A stretch of 44,513 nucleotides of DNA from Marinomonas spartinae (GTDB lineage: Bacteria > Pseudomonadota > Gammaproteobacteria > Pseudomonadales > Marinomonadaceae), in contig NZ_FLOB01000020.1 of assembly GCF_900089775.1 (NCBI RefSeq), forward strand, positions 1 through 44,513, written 5' to 3'. The position numbers and the translations under genes were made by a program. Positions within the stretch are counted from its first letter, which is position 1. Each line of letters opens with the position of its first letter. Below are positions 32,898 to 42,749 of this stretch, in pieces. The notes under the pieces were generated by a model that ran no database searches, was not told the DNA's origin, and was given only the letters and a program-made list of their open reading frames with translations.

Positions 32898-34193
32898 TTA
32901 GCGTATTGTAAAGTACTTACGGATTGCTATAAGCGACATCAAGCTAATAAAACTGGTGAAGAGCAAGTAATAACTGGGGGCTAGCTCATCTCCAGTTGCA
33001 CTGATCGTCCAGACCAATAGAAAGGGCGTAAAGCTGCCAAATATCGTGGTGCTGATGTTATAGCTAAGCGACATACCCGTCGCGCGAACGCGAGTAGGGA
33101 AAAGCTCTGACATCAAGGCAGGCAAGCCGCCAAAATACAGGGACTTTAAAATACTCAGCCAAAATAAAACACTTGCGAGCATAATCAATGTTGGGTGATG
33201 GGACAGTAAGAAAAACACAGGAAAAACACTAATAAAAAAGAGTAAGCCTGCGGCCATCATTAAGCGAGTACGGCCAATACGGTCTGATAAAATCCCCACA
33301 AAGGGGGTGAGTACCATAAGTACGGTATAACTGATTAGCGTGCCACCATAGCCAATAGAATTGCTTAGACCAAGGTATTTTGTCGCATAAGTCGGCATGA
33401 AAATGATGGAGTAAGTCACGGATGTAGACAGAACCATGGCTCCAATGTTGAGTAAGATGCCAAGCTTGTTGGAGGCAAACAGTTCGACGAGAGGGATTTT
33501 CTCTTCTTTGCTTTGTGAAAACTCTCCAGCCTCTTCAATATGTCGGCGAATATACAAGCCAATTGGGCCGATTAAAAGGCCAAAGATAAAAGGAACACGC
33601 CACCCCCAGCCTTCAAGTTGATCTGTGGTCAATGTGGTGGTTAATAGCAACCCAAATCCCGCACCTAACAACCCACTCAACCCTTGGCTCGCAAACATAA
33701 AACTCGAAATAAAACCTTTGCGTTCAGGATAATGCTCTACCAGCATCGCCGTTGCGCTGCCAAACTCACCGCCAGCGGAAAAACCTTGTAGTAAACGAGC
33801 GACCAATATACCGATTGGTGCAAGCAGGCCAATGGTTTGATACGTCGGCATCACCGCGATCAAAAATGTGCCTGCCATCATCAACCAAATGGTGAGTAGC
33901 ATTGCGGATTTACGACCAACTTTATCGGCATAATTACCAATGACAATGGCACCAAGAGGGCGAATTAAATACGACATGGCAAAGGCAAACAGGGCCAACA
34001 TCAATGATAGGGTGGCATTGTCTGTGGGGAAGAAGAGCTTAGAAATGGTACGTGCAAAAAAAGCATAAGCGATAAGATCAAACCATTCCAACGCATTGCC
34101 AATGGAAGAGGCAACAACCAACTTGACGAGTTTCTTATCAGAGATTGCTCTATTCGAGAGAGGGGTATCAACGTCCACATGCGTATTCATCAT
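32898..34193 (-). CDS. MFS transporter, metabolite:H+ symporter (MHS) family
   Basis: 431 aa, twelve membrane helices. MHS signatures: SYLIRPLGAIVIGNYADKVGRK between helices 2 and 3, EFGSATAMLVEHYPERKGF after helix 4, and the central loop before helix 7 (IEEAGEFSQSKEEKIPLVEL). Relatives KgtP, ProP and ShiA take up carboxylates, betaine or shikimate with protons. Inner membrane importer. Probably serves the M20 peptidase or LysR regulon beside it. ATG 34193, with a second ATG directly after. Confidence 0.92.
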   Translation of the reverse strand: MMNTHVDVDTPLSNRAISDKKLVKLVVASSIGNALEWFDLIAYAFFARTISKLFFPTDNATLSLMLALFAFAMSYLIRPLGAIVIGNYADKVGRKSAMLLTIWLMMAGTFLIAVMPTYQTIGLLAPIGILVARLLQGFSAGGEFGSATAMLVEHYPERKGFISSFMFASQGLSGLLGAGFGLLLTTTLTTDQLEGWGWRVPFIFGLLIGPIGLYIRRHIEEAGEFSQSKEEKIPLVELFASNKLGILLNIGAMVLSTSVTYSIIFMPTYATKYLGLSNSIGYGGTLISYTVLMVLTPFVGILSDRIGRTRLMMAAGLLFFISVFPVFFLLSHHPTLIMLASVLFWLSILKSLYFGGLPALMSELFPTRVRATGMSLSYNISTTIFGSFTPFLLVWTISATGDELAPSYYLLFTSFISLMSLIAIRKYFTIR

Positions 34194-34626
34194 GGATATG
34201 GCTCCGCAGTATTTTTATAATCAATTTAGCTAAGCTTTGAATAGTAGGGAGTCATCAAGGTTTGCACAATTATTCATTTATTAAGATATCTTTGCTTTTT
34301 TTAGAAATGAGTTATGGCTATATTTGGGGCGTTTTGCAGCAGAGGGGGTGGCTGAAGTCTTCGAGTATGACAGTGGTCACTCTTTGTTCCGTTCCACGTC
34401 AATGATTTGTTTATTTAAGATGGTGAGCTGTTCTATTTTATAGGACGCTAGATTTTATCTTAATTTCTTTAAGTTAGGTGACGAATCATCATTTCTTTGC
34501 TATTACCATATAGAGCTGAGTAAGTGATTGTATCAAATCGTTAAAACAAGCCTTTCCGATTGCGTTTCATTAATGGTTGATCACTTGGGTCAATAGGTTT
34601 AGGGATATAGGTATTAAGGATAGTGT
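34194..34626. other. Intergenic region between divergent transporter and chemoreceptor genes
   Basis: 433 AT-rich bases. It must hold both promoters, but no box was convincing: TAAA and CCGATT near 34543-34563 recall a sigma28 flagellar promoter, but the spacing is wrong. No RNA gene or repeat was seen. Confidence 0.5.
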
Positions 34627-36555
34627 ATGAGTTGGCAGGTTCTTTCTATTCGAAGTCGAATGTTTATTGCGTTATCTGTATTGCTGGTCGCCATTGGGGC
34701 CTTGTTATTAGGGCTTTGGGCCAGTTCCACAATGGAGTCAGATCTTAAACAACTGAAAGAAGAGTTGTTACCCAATCGTCTGCACAGTCTCTCTTCTCGT
34801 GTAAGCGAACAAATTTCCCCGTTGATTAATGCCTCTAAGTTAATGACCAATGACCGTTTTATAGCCGATTGGGTAAAAAAAGGAGCAAATGAATCAAGAT
34901 TACCTTTAGTGGCGGATGAGCTGAGCAGTATTAAGCGGCTATCCGGCAGTGATTCCACGTTTTATGTGGTCAATATGAAAAATGGCTTGGAATTCTTAGG
35001 TTATGATAAAAAGTTTTTCCGCACGCCTCTAGCTGATTACCCTTACAAAGAATTCTATCCTAATTTTTTAGCAAAAAATAAAGACTACGAGCTCAATCTG
35101 CAGTATGCCGATCAAAAGTTATACATCAATTATCGCAGTAGTGAGATGGATCCCACAACAGGCAAACCACTGGTAGTGGCAGGGTTGGCCATTAAAGTCG
35201 ATAAGTTGATTGACATGGTCAAACAACTGACCATTGGGAAAAGCGGCCGGGCGATGTTGGTGACGGATCAAGGTGTTATCCAGGCCAAAGGAGAGTCTCC
35301 AGCGATCGATATGATCAAACCAGCCGATATTGCTTCCCTGTTACAGGATAAAAACCAAGTTCAAATAGTTGAGAAAAGCATTTCGGGAAAAGATTACTAT
35401 CTGGGGGCGTTGTGGGTGCCCATGCTGGATCGCTTTATTGTTATTGGGGTGCCTTCTGAGCAAATATTATCACCTATCTATCAACAGCTTATTACGGCGT
35501 TGTTGCTGGTTATTGGGCTCATTGCTGTTTCCCTAGTGGCGTTATACTTTATGGTAGGGTCTTTGACCAAGCCGATTGTACTGATTAGCAAAGAAATTAA
35601 CGCGGTGTCGGAAAGCTTGAACCTTAATCATAAAGTGCTCACCAAAGACCAAGCAGAAGTAGGCGACTTAGCCAATGCTGTTAACTCTTTGCTTAACACA
35701 CTTAAGAGCTCGTTGACGACGGTAAACCATGCCGTTGAGACGACGGATGATTCGGTTGAGGGGTTAAATAAACAGGTGGATGAATTGTCCTTGGCCTCTG
35801 AAGAGGAGCAGAAGTCCGTTGAGCAAATCTACACAGCGACGCAAAATATTACGGAACAAAGTACTCAAGTATCAGAGTTAGCAGCCAAAGCGGGTGAGTT
35901 ATCTCATCAGGGAAATGAAGAGCTAAAACAAGCCAATAGCGAAGTAGAGCACAGTCTTGAATATTTACAGACACTCAAAACGGATATGACTGAAAGCAAA
36001 AGCAGCTTGAATGAGCTGAATGTGCATATCGAGAAAATTTTGTCGGTCTTAGATGTTATTACCTCGATCTCTGAGCAGACGAATTTATTGGCGTTGAATG
36101 CCGCTATAGAAGCGGCGCGTGCTGGTGAGCATGGCCGTGGCTTTGCGGTTGTTTCCGATGAAGTGCGTTTGTTGTCCCAGCGTACCAGTCAGTCCACTAC
36201 AGAAATTCAAGAGATTATTACGCAATTACGCAGTGCTTCTTCCCTTGTGACGAATCAGATTGATACCGCCTGCGAGCGCAGCGAGGAAACCCTTTCCAGC
36301 CAACAAAAAGTTTATGAAAAGGTGTCGTCGCTGGATCACTGTTTGCAACAGTTGTTTAATATGAATGAACAAGTGCTAGAACGAGCGGACAATCAAAGTG
36401 TGGCGGTGCAAGACATTAATAATCACTTGTCTATGCTAGCCGAGCAGAGCCAGCATACGACAGCGTTATTCAACCAGAGCCGAATCGCAACGGAATCCAT
36501 TGGGAATGAAATGACACAATTAAAAGCCAAAGTGAGTTTGTTTAAAGGCATTTAA
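34627..36555 (+). CDS. Methyl-accepting chemotaxis protein
   Basis: 642 aa transmembrane receptor. First span ~residues 13-33, a large periplasmic dCache-like sensor domain ~34-285 (YPYKEFYPNFLAKNKDYELN and YQYADQKLYINYRSS-type region), second span ~288-312, HAMP ~313-370, then the cytoplasmic signalling helix with the invariant hairpin tip ISEQTNLLALNAAIEAARAG followed by GRGFAVVSDEVR. It lacks a C-terminal CheR-docking pentapeptide. dCache receptors bind amino acids, amines or carboxylates directly. Monocistronic; its stop overlaps the xseA stop (tail to tail). Confidence 0.94.
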   Translation: MSWQVLSIRSRMFIALSVLLVAIGALLLGLWASSTMESDLKQLKEELLPNRLHSLSSRVSEQISPLINASKLMTNDRFIADWVKKGANESRLPLVADELSSIKRLSGSDSTFYVVNMKNGLEFLGYDKKFFRTPLADYPYKEFYPNFLAKNKDYELNLQYADQKLYINYRSSEMDPTTGKPLVVAGLAIKVDKLIDMVKQLTIGKSGRAMLVTDQGVIQAKGESPAIDMIKPADIASLLQDKNQVQIVEKSISGKDYYLGALWVPMLDRFIVIGVPSEQILSPIYQQLITALLLVIGLIAVSLVALYFMVGSLTKPIVLISKEINAVSESLNLNHKVLTKDQAEVGDLANAVNSLLNTLKSSLTTVNHAVETTDDSVEGLNKQVDELSLASEEEQKSVEQIYTATQNITEQSTQVSELAAKAGELSHQGNEELKQANSEVEHSLEYLQTLKTDMTESKSSLNELNVHIEKILSVLDVITSISEQTNLLALNAAIEAARAGEHGRGFAVVSDEVRLLSQRTSQSTTEIQEIITQLRSASSLVTNQIDTACERSEETLSSQQKVYEKVSSLDHCLQQLFNMNEQVLERADNQSVAVQDINNHLSMLAEQSQHTTALFNQSRIATESIGNEMTQLKAKVSLFKGI

Positions 36556-37913
36556 AGGGCTTTTCTGTTTCTTCTTTTAGAACTAACGCTCGCAGTGATG
36601 GTGCCGTCTTCTACTCGGATGGCAATTTTATCATCTTTGCTAACATCTGCCACGGAGCGTATGACTTGCTTGTCTTTGCTGGCGATGGCGTAACCGCGAG
36701 ATAAGGTGTTTAGCGGGCTGACAAGGTTGAGCTTTTCTACAAGACGCCCAAAGGCGGTTTGTTTGCTGGTCAATGTGCTTTGTAAGGCGCGAGCAAGGCG
36801 TGTATCCATATTTTGGAGCGTCTGTTTATTTTGCTCAATACGACGTGCAGGGCTGTTTTTTGCCAGGCGGTGAGTCAAATTGTCTGAACGTGTCTGCTGG
36901 TCCTGAATCTGACGCTGCATGCTTTGTTGTAGTCGACGCTTTAGTTGATCGAGCTGGTTTTGTTGTTGGTCAATGCGCTCTTTGGGGTGTCGAATACGTC
37001 TAGTCAGAAAGTCGAGCTGTTGCTGGTTTTGCTCTAGAATACGTGACATACGCCGTGTTAGTTGGCTTTTTTGTTGCTCTATTTGACGGATCAGTTGCGT
37101 GCGGTCTGGGCTTAATAGCTCAGCGGCGGCAGTGGGCGTTGCGGCACGCATGTCAGCGACAAAGTCGGCGATGGTAAAGTCGACTTCATGGCCCACCGCT
37201 GAAACAATCGGTGTATTGGCGGCAAAAATCGCCCGGGCCAATGTTTCATCATTAAAGCTCCATAGGTCCTCTAACGAGCCACCACCACGACCCAGAATAA
37301 TGGCATCGAAGTAACCACTTTCGTCAGCGCGTCGAAGTTGCTTAAGCACATTGCGTGCTGCGTCTTGTCCTTGCACCAAAGAGGGTAGAACCGTGAGTTC
37401 GGTTAAGGGAAAACGGCGACGAAACGTGGTCACCATATCGCGCACAGCTGCTCCAACAGGGGAGGTGATGATCGCCACACGTTCAGGTTTCGTCGGTAGT
37501 GGCTTTTTGTGTTTGGGGTCAAATAAGCCTTCTATTTGTAGCGTATTCTTTAAACGCTCAAAGGCCTGTTGTAAGGCGCCTTCGCCGGCGGATTCCATGC
37601 TCTCTACAGAGAGTTGGCAGTCACCTCGTGGGCCATAAAAAGTGACTCGCGCACGCAGTCGTACCATGTCGCCATCTTTGGGTTGGAAACGTACCGCATT
37701 ATTTTTGCCTTTGAACATAGCGCAGCGGATCTGAGCTCGGTCGTCTTTTAATGAAAAATACCAGTGTCCGGAACTCGGCTTGGCTAGATTGGAGATTTCA
37801 CCTTCTACTAAAATCCATGGCAAGCTGGCCTCAAGCAGCTGCTGTATCTGGCGGTTGAGTTGTGAGACGGTAAAAGCGGTCTCTTGTGTCGGGCTGGTTG
37901 TAAATTTTTTCAT
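36552..37913 (-). CDS. xseA: Exodeoxyribonuclease VII large subunit
   Basis: 453 aa from ATG 37913 (a TTG just upstream is also in frame), the E. coli XseA size. N-terminal OB fold SQLNRQIQQLLEASLPWILV...GEISNLAKPSSGHWYFSLKD; catalytic core with VGAAVRDMVTTFRRRFP, DAIILGRGGGSLEDLW, VGHEVDFTIADFVADMRAATPTAAA; then a long coiled coil (~260-385) for XseB binding; C-terminal LNTLSRGYAI. Processive single-strand exonuclease used in repair. Convergent with the chemoreceptor gene, sharing stop bases; divergent from guaB. Confidence 0.97.
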   Translation of the reverse strand: MKKFTTSPTQETAFTVSQLNRQIQQLLEASLPWILVEGEISNLAKPSSGHWYFSLKDDRAQIRCAMFKGKNNAVRFQPKDGDMVRLRARVTFYGPRGDCQLSVESMESAGEGALQQAFERLKNTLQIEGLFDPKHKKPLPTKPERVAIITSPVGAAVRDMVTTFRRRFPLTELTVLPSLVQGQDAARNVLKQLRRADESGYFDAIILGRGGGSLEDLWSFNDETLARAIFAANTPIVSAVGHEVDFTIADFVADMRAATPTAAAELLSPDRTQLIRQIEQQKSQLTRRMSRILEQNQQQLDFLTRRIRHPKERIDQQQNQLDQLKRRLQQSMQRQIQDQQTRSDNLTHRLAKNSPARRIEQNKQTLQNMDTRLARALQSTLTSKQTAFGRLVEKLNLVSPLNTLSRGYAIASKDKQVIRSVADVSKDDKIAIRVEDGTITASVSSKRRNRKAL

Positions 37914-38006
37914 CAATCTCTCGTTGTTTTGATTTACCGAGTGCGACTATTGGAGTAGAATTACTTGCCATCTTAACACCCTAGTTGGCATTGGAAACTC
38001 CCCATT

Positions 38007-39473
38007 ATGTTACGAATCGTGCAAGAAGCTTTAACGTTTGACGACGTACTGCTTGTCCCCGGCTATTCCGAAGTTCTTCCTAAGGATGTTAGCCTCAAAA
38101 CGAAAATCACAAAAGACATTGAGCTGAATATTCCGCTGACGTCTTCTGCGATGGATACCGTCACTGAACACCGCATGGCAATTGCTTTGGCACAAGAAGG
38201 TGGCATTGGTATTGTCCACAAAAACTTGACCATTGAAGAGCAAGCTCGTGAAGTGCGCCGTGTGAAAAAATACGAGAGCGGCATTGTTCGAGACTTGGTG
38301 ACGATTCACCCTGAAGCCACTGTCCATGAATTAATGGAACTGACTGCGGCAAACAGCATTTCAAGTGTTCCTGTTGTTCAAGGCACCGATTTAGTGGGTA
38401 TTGTGACCAGCCGTGATGTGCGCTTTGTGAAAGATTACGACAAGACCGTCGCTGACATCATGACACCAAAAGAGCGTCTTGTGACAGCTCTAGAAGGCGC
38501 ATCAGCAGGCTCTATTCGCAAGTTACTTCATGAAAACCGCATTGAAAAAGTGCTTATAGTGAATGAAGAGTTTGAACTGCGTGGCATGGTTACTGTTACC
38601 GATTTCAATAAAGCCACGACGTTCCCGAATGCTTGTAAAGATGATCAAGGCCGTTTACGAGTCGGCGCAGCCGTCGGAACGGGGGCGGACACACCGGATC
38701 GCGTCAAAGCCTTAGCGGATGCAGGCGTTGATATCATTGTTGTGGATACGGCTCATGGTCACTCAAAAGGCGTGATTGATCGCGTTCGTTGGGTAAAAGA
38801 GAGTTTCCCACACATTCAAGTTATCGGCGGTAACATTGCCACAGCAGAAGCGGCGATTGCCTTAGCGGACGCGGGTGCGGATGGCGTAAAAGTGGGTATT
38901 GGCCCTGGTTCTATCTGTACCACTCGTATTGTCGCTGGTGTGGGGGTTCCTCAAATCAGTGCGGTAGCGAATGTGGCAGAAGTGATGAATCCACGCGGTA
39001 TTCCTGTAATCGCCGATGGCGGTATTCGCTTCTCTGGTGATATCTCAAAAGCCATTGCCGCTGGCGCCAGTGTGATCATGGTGGGCGGCTTGCTTGCTGG
39101 TACAGATGAAGCCCCTGGTGAAGTGGTTCTGTTCCAAGGCCGTTCTTTTAAAGCTTATCGTGGTATGGGCTCTTTAGGCGCCATGTCACAAACTCAAGGC
39201 TCTAGTGACCGTTATTTCCAAGACTCCAGTAGTGTGGAAAAATTGGTGCCAGAAGGTATTGAAGGTCGTGTACCATCAAAAGGCCCAATGGCTGCGGTAA
39301 TCCATCAATTGATGGGTGGGGTTCGTTCTTCAATGGGCTACACTGGTTCTGCTGATATTGAGACCATGCGTACTAAAACGCAGTTCTCAAAAATCACCGG
39401 AGCGGGTATGCGTGAGAGTCACGTACATGATGTGACTATCACCAAAGAAGCGCCGAACTATCACCTCGGCTAG
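38007..39473 (+). CDS. guaB: Inosine-5'-monophosphate dehydrogenase
   Basis: 488 aa, full length (E. coli 488). Converts IMP to XMP with NAD+, the committed step to GMP. TIM-barrel with two CBS domains inserted at ~residues 93-205 (SISSVPVVQGTDLVGIVTS). Catalytic loop GPGSICTTRIVAG with the nucleophilic Cys near 305, phosphate-binding DGGIRFSGDI, and flap YRGMGSLGAM. Followed by guaA, with a terminator-like hairpin between. Confidence 0.99.
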   Translation: MLRIVQEALTFDDVLLVPGYSEVLPKDVSLKTKITKDIELNIPLTSSAMDTVTEHRMAIALAQEGGIGIVHKNLTIEEQAREVRRVKKYESGIVRDLVTIHPEATVHELMELTAANSISSVPVVQGTDLVGIVTSRDVRFVKDYDKTVADIMTPKERLVTALEGASAGSIRKLLHENRIEKVLIVNEEFELRGMVTVTDFNKATTFPNACKDDQGRLRVGAAVGTGADTPDRVKALADAGVDIIVVDTAHGHSKGVIDRVRWVKESFPHIQVIGGNIATAEAAIALADAGADGVKVGIGPGSICTTRIVAGVGVPQISAVANVAEVMNPRGIPVIADGGIRFSGDISKAIAAGASVIMVGGLLAGTDEAPGEVVLFQGRSFKAYRGMGSLGAMSQTQGSSDRYFQDSSSVEKLVPEGIEGRVPSKGPMAAVIHQLMGGVRSSMGYTGSADIETMRTKTQFSKITGAGMRESHVHDVTITKEAPNYHLG

Positions 39474-39496
39474 ACCTGCTAAATTGATACCGAGAT

Positions 39497-39521
39497 GGGG
39501 CGTATAAGACGCCCCTTCTTT
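39497..39521 (+). terminator. Hairpin terminator or attenuator between guaB and guaA
   Basis: GGGGCGT-ATAAG-ACGCCCC followed by TTCTTTATTTATT. It could reduce guaA expression relative to guaB, or end guaB transcription with guaA having its own promoter. Confidence 0.75.
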
Positions 39522-39599
39522 ATTTATTGCTCTTAATTATTAATCGCTCTTACTTGCATAAGCTGATCTTGGCTGGTGAGGGGAAAGGACAGGCTAACA

Positions 39600-41177
39600 A
39601 TGTCGCAAGATATCCACGCTCATAAAATTCTTATTATTGATTTCGGTTCGCAGTACACACAACTGATCGCGCGTCGTGTGCGTGAAATTGGCGTTTACTG
39701 TGAAGTTCGTGCTTTTGATATGGAAGATCAAGAAGTTATCGACTTTGCTCCTAAAGGCATTATCCTCGCGGGTGGGCCTGAATCCGTTCCTGAGCCTGGT
39801 TCACCACGTGCTCCAGAAGCCGTTTTCACAATGGGTGTGCCTGTTTTCGGTATTTGTTACGGCATGCAAACCATGGCAGAGCAATTGGGTGGTAAAGTTC
39901 AAGGCTCTGAGATTCGTGAATTTGGCTACGCGCAAATTCGTAAACATGAAGGCCCCTCGCTATTCGAAGACATTGATGATCATATCGCGAATAATGGTCT
40001 TGCCATGCTTGATGTGTGGATGAGTCACGGTGATAAAGTCATTGAAATGCCGAGCGATTTCACCTTGATGGCTTCCACCGAAAGCTGCCCTATTGCTGCG
40101 ATGGCGAACGAAGCGAAGAAATTTTATGGTGTACAATTTCACCCAGAAGTAACCCATACGTTACAGGGTGGTCGTATTTTGTCACGCTTTGTTGTGGATA
40201 TTTGTGGTTGTGACACTCTATGGACACCTGCCAACATCGCTCAAGATGCGATTGAACGCATGCAAGAGCAAGTAGGTGATCGTAAAGTATTGCTTGCCTT
40301 ATCGGGTGGTGTGGACTCGTCTGTTGTTGCCGCTTTGTTGCACAAGGCCATTGGTGATCAACTGACCTGTGTGTTTGTGGATAATGGTCTTCTTCGTTTA
40401 AACGAAGGCGATCAGGTGATGAAAATGTTTGCCGACAACATGGGGGTAAAAGTCATCCGTGTTGATGCCGAAGATCTGTTCCTTGGTAAATTAGCGGATG
40501 AAGCGGATCCCGAGAAAAAACGTAAGATCATTGGTAATACCTTCATTGAAATCTTTGACACCGAAGCGGCGAAATTGACCGATGTCGACTTCCTAGCGCA
40601 AGGCACCATCTACCCAGATGTGATTGAGTCTGCAGCTTCTAAAACCGGTGGCGCGCACGTGATCAAATCGCACCACAATGTGGGCGGCCTACCAGAAGAC
40701 ATGAAGTTCCAATTGGTTGAGCCACTGCGTGAATTGTTCAAAGACGAAGTGCGTAAATTGGGTCTAGAGCTCGGCCTTCCTTACGACATGGTTTACCGCC
40801 ACCCATTCCCAGGGCCAGGTCTTGGGGTACGTATCTTGGGTGAAGTGAAAAAAGAATATGCCGACATTCTGCGTCGTGCTGATGCCATCTTTATTGAAGA
40901 ACTGCGTAAATCCGGTTGGTACGAAAAAACCAGCCAAGCCTTCGCCGTTTTCCTACCAGTGAAATCCGTTGGTGTAGTAGGTGATGGCCGTCGTTACGAA
41001 TACGTTGTCGCGCTGCGTGCCGTTGAAACCATCGACTTTATGACCGCGCGCTGGGCACACCTTCCATATGAATTATTGGAAAAAGTCTCTGGTCGTATCA
41101 TCAACGAAATCGAACACATCTCCCGTGTGACATACGATGTATCCTCTAAACCACCTGCAACCATTGAGTGGGAATAA
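39600..41177 (+). CDS. guaA: GMP synthase (glutamine-hydrolysing)
   Basis: 525 aa from ATG 39600, identical in length to E. coli GuaA; the frame is open a few codons upstream but MSQDIHAHKILIIDFGSQYT matches the family start. Class I glutamine amidotransferase half with the Cys of FGICYGMQTM and VQFHPEVTH; ATP-pyrophosphatase half with P-loop LSGGVDSSVVAAL; C-terminal dimerisation domain ending PPATIEWE. Makes GMP from XMP. A degenerate second copy of its last ~200 bases lies at 43025-43133, past a small insert. Confidence 0.99.
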   Translation: MSQDIHAHKILIIDFGSQYTQLIARRVREIGVYCEVRAFDMEDQEVIDFAPKGIILAGGPESVPEPGSPRAPEAVFTMGVPVFGICYGMQTMAEQLGGKVQGSEIREFGYAQIRKHEGPSLFEDIDDHIANNGLAMLDVWMSHGDKVIEMPSDFTLMASTESCPIAAMANEAKKFYGVQFHPEVTHTLQGGRILSRFVVDICGCDTLWTPANIAQDAIERMQEQVGDRKVLLALSGGVDSSVVAALLHKAIGDQLTCVFVDNGLLRLNEGDQVMKMFADNMGVKVIRVDAEDLFLGKLADEADPEKKRKIIGNTFIEIFDTEAAKLTDVDFLAQGTIYPDVIESAASKTGGAHVIKSHHNVGGLPEDMKFQLVEPLRELFKDEVRKLGLELGLPYDMVYRHPFPGPGLGVRILGEVKKEYADILRRADAIFIEELRKSGWYEKTSQAFAVFLPVKSVGVVGDGRRYEYVVALRAVETIDFMTARWAHLPYELLEKVSGRIINEIEHISRVTYDVSSKPPATIEWE

Positions 41178-41224
41178 TTCAGCGTTAGGCAACACCTTGC
41201 ACTGAACAGCAATAAACACTCTCA

Positions 41225-41248
41225 AGCCCGCTATCTAGCGGGCTTTTT
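41225..41248 (+). terminator. Rho-independent terminator after guaA
   Basis: AGCCCGCT-ATCT-AGCGGGCT followed by TTTTTGTTG, 47 bases after the guaA stop. Confidence 0.92.
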
Positions 41249-41329
41249 GTTGTCTAACGACTCTTATTTGGCATGCTCTAGATCCGAAAATCGAAGCACC
41301 CGACATTCTATTCTAGGAGCGTTTAAGCG

Positions 41330-41547
41330 TTACGCGGTTGCCATATTTAAACGTGGGACTGGTTTGTCGTTGATTGGAAGATGAATCAATGCGGAGATAA
41401 ACGCTAGCGCAACCGTAGTTCACCAAATAGGGGCGTATGAGCTGTAAAATCGTAGACGATACAATTGGCCCATGCACCCAAAAAGCTGCCTAATTGGTGA
41501 GAGAAAAACACTAAACCGTATAGGGGCATCGTACCTAACCTGCAAAA
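41330..41547 (-). pseudogene. C-terminal remnant of an MFS transporter gene
   Basis: On minus, the frame ending at 41404 reads GTMPLYGLVFFSHQLGSFLG and AW..IVYD, a close match to the penultimate helix of many MFS proteins (GIVFFSHQLGSFLG.W.GG.LYD). That frame stops, but in another frame, 41330-41410, the sequence continues as ALAFISALIHLPINDKPVPR followed by LNMATA and stop, which is the usual end of the same family (ALIHLPI..RPV.RL). Substitutions, a short loss and a frameshift separate the parts, and nothing N-terminal is present. It is unrelated in sequence to the intact MFS gene directly upstream at 41577. Confidence 0.75.
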
Positions 41548-41576
41548 GCCGATAGTAGCTCCGTTACAGTTGATCC

Positions 41577-42710
41577 TTACGGCTCCTTCACTTCCGTCGT
41601 ATATTGTGTTTTTCCTTGAATGAGGACAATGGAGATAAGCGCATAGAGTGCCAATAAAAAGGCGAAAGACATGGCCGTTGAAAAGGTCAGACTTGTGACC
41701 AGATAGCCTCCTAATCCTCCAGCGCACATTTGCAAGCATGTTATATAGCCTAGTAGTTTTCCATGGCCTGTATGAATACCTGATAAGCTCATTGCCATAG
41801 CATTGGCAATCGTAATCGGAAAGGAAAAACAATACATAGCAAAACCTAAAAGTGACAGCCAATAAAAACCATGATTAAAAAATATGATCATGGCACTGAT
41901 GGCTTGCAATAAAACCCCCAAGGTAAGTAGCTTTTTCGAAGACCAATGATTGGAGCGGTTTCCAGAGAAAATGCCTCCCAATATGATAAATACAGCATTA
42001 AAAGCAAAGGCAATCAGAAAGAAAAGCTTACTGAGCCCCATGGCGTCAATAACAAAAGGATATGCTGAGACATAAGTAAAAAGTCCACCTAAGCTTAATA
42101 TGGAAATAATACCGTATCGAATATAATCCTTATTGAAAGAAGCTCTTTGTCTCATTGTCGCGTGACTTTTAGGAATAATGCTAAGGTTTCTCAACAACCA
42201 AAATAGAAATGCTATTCCTATAACAAAAAGGACTAAAAACGTGGCTCGCCAGCTTCCCGTTAACTCATATAAAAAAGTACCAATGGCTGGGGCCGTAGCA
42301 GGAATGGCATTCATGATAGACTGCTGATAGCCAAGGTATTTTTGCTTTTCATTGCCTTGAAAGCTTCGATCAATAAAGAGTATGGATGACAAGGATAAAC
42401 CGCCCGCAAAGATGCCTTGGCCAAAACGAGAGATGAGCAAAGAAAGATAGTCGGTAAATAAGAAAATAGCGCCAGAGGTTGAGATATAGCCGATCAAGGA
42501 AAATACAATCAAGAACGACAATCCCTTTTTATCATTAACCAGACCAAATAGAATTTGCCCTACGCCTAGTCCAAAGAGAAAAACAGATAGCGTAAGCGAA
42601 GCACTTGCATGAAACTCACCTTCGATGACGCTCATAAGGCCAAGGTACATATCGATTGCTAACGGGCTAAAAAGTGACAGTAAAGCAGCAAGGTAAAACG
42701 CTTTTTTCAT
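41577..42710 (-). CDS. MFS multidrug transporter, Bcr/CflA type
   Basis: 377 aa, twelve membrane helices. N-terminus LLSLFSPLAIDMYLGLMSVI with the Asp of the Bcr/CflA group (LAIDMYLP), LTLSVFLFGLGVGQILFGLV then NDKKG (motif A, altered from the usual SDR.GRR), and LISRFGQGIFAGG (motif B-like). Drug or metabolite efflux is typical. The coding sequence is visibly more AT-rich than guaA, with many AAA, TTT and ATA codons, suggesting recent acquisition. It sits in the insert between guaA and the guaA-tail copy; ATG 42710 lacks a strong ribosome site. Confidence 0.85.
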   Translation of the reverse strand: MKKAFYLAALLSLFSPLAIDMYLGLMSVIEGEFHASASLTLSVFLFGLGVGQILFGLVNDKKGLSFLIVFSLIGYISTSGAIFLFTDYLSLLISRFGQGIFAGGLSLSSILFIDRSFQGNEKQKYLGYQQSIMNAIPATAPAIGTFLYELTGSWRATFLVLFVIGIAFLFWLLRNLSIIPKSHATMRQRASFNKDYIRYGIISILSLGGLFTYVSAYPFVIDAMGLSKLFFLIAFAFNAVFIILGGIFSGNRSNHWSSKKLLTLGVLLQAISAMIIFFNHGFYWLSLLGFAMYCFSFPITIANAMAMSLSGIHTGHGKLLGYITCLQMCAGGLGGYLVTSLTFSTAMSFAFLLALYALISIVLIQGKTQYTTEVKEP

Positions 42711-42749
42711 AAGATAAAATTTTATTAGAGAGTAAGTGGATAATTTTAT

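Noticed and set aside
34535..34570. Sigma28 flagellar promoter before the chemoreceptor
   Set aside because: TAAA and CCGATT are present, but spacing is about ten bases instead of fifteen and the -10 is incomplete.
41404..41862. 152-aa minus ORF as a real gene
   Set aside because: Its N-terminal two thirds are an out-of-frame shadow of the Bcr/CflA gene; only the last ~47 codons have meaning, as part of an MFS pseudogene.
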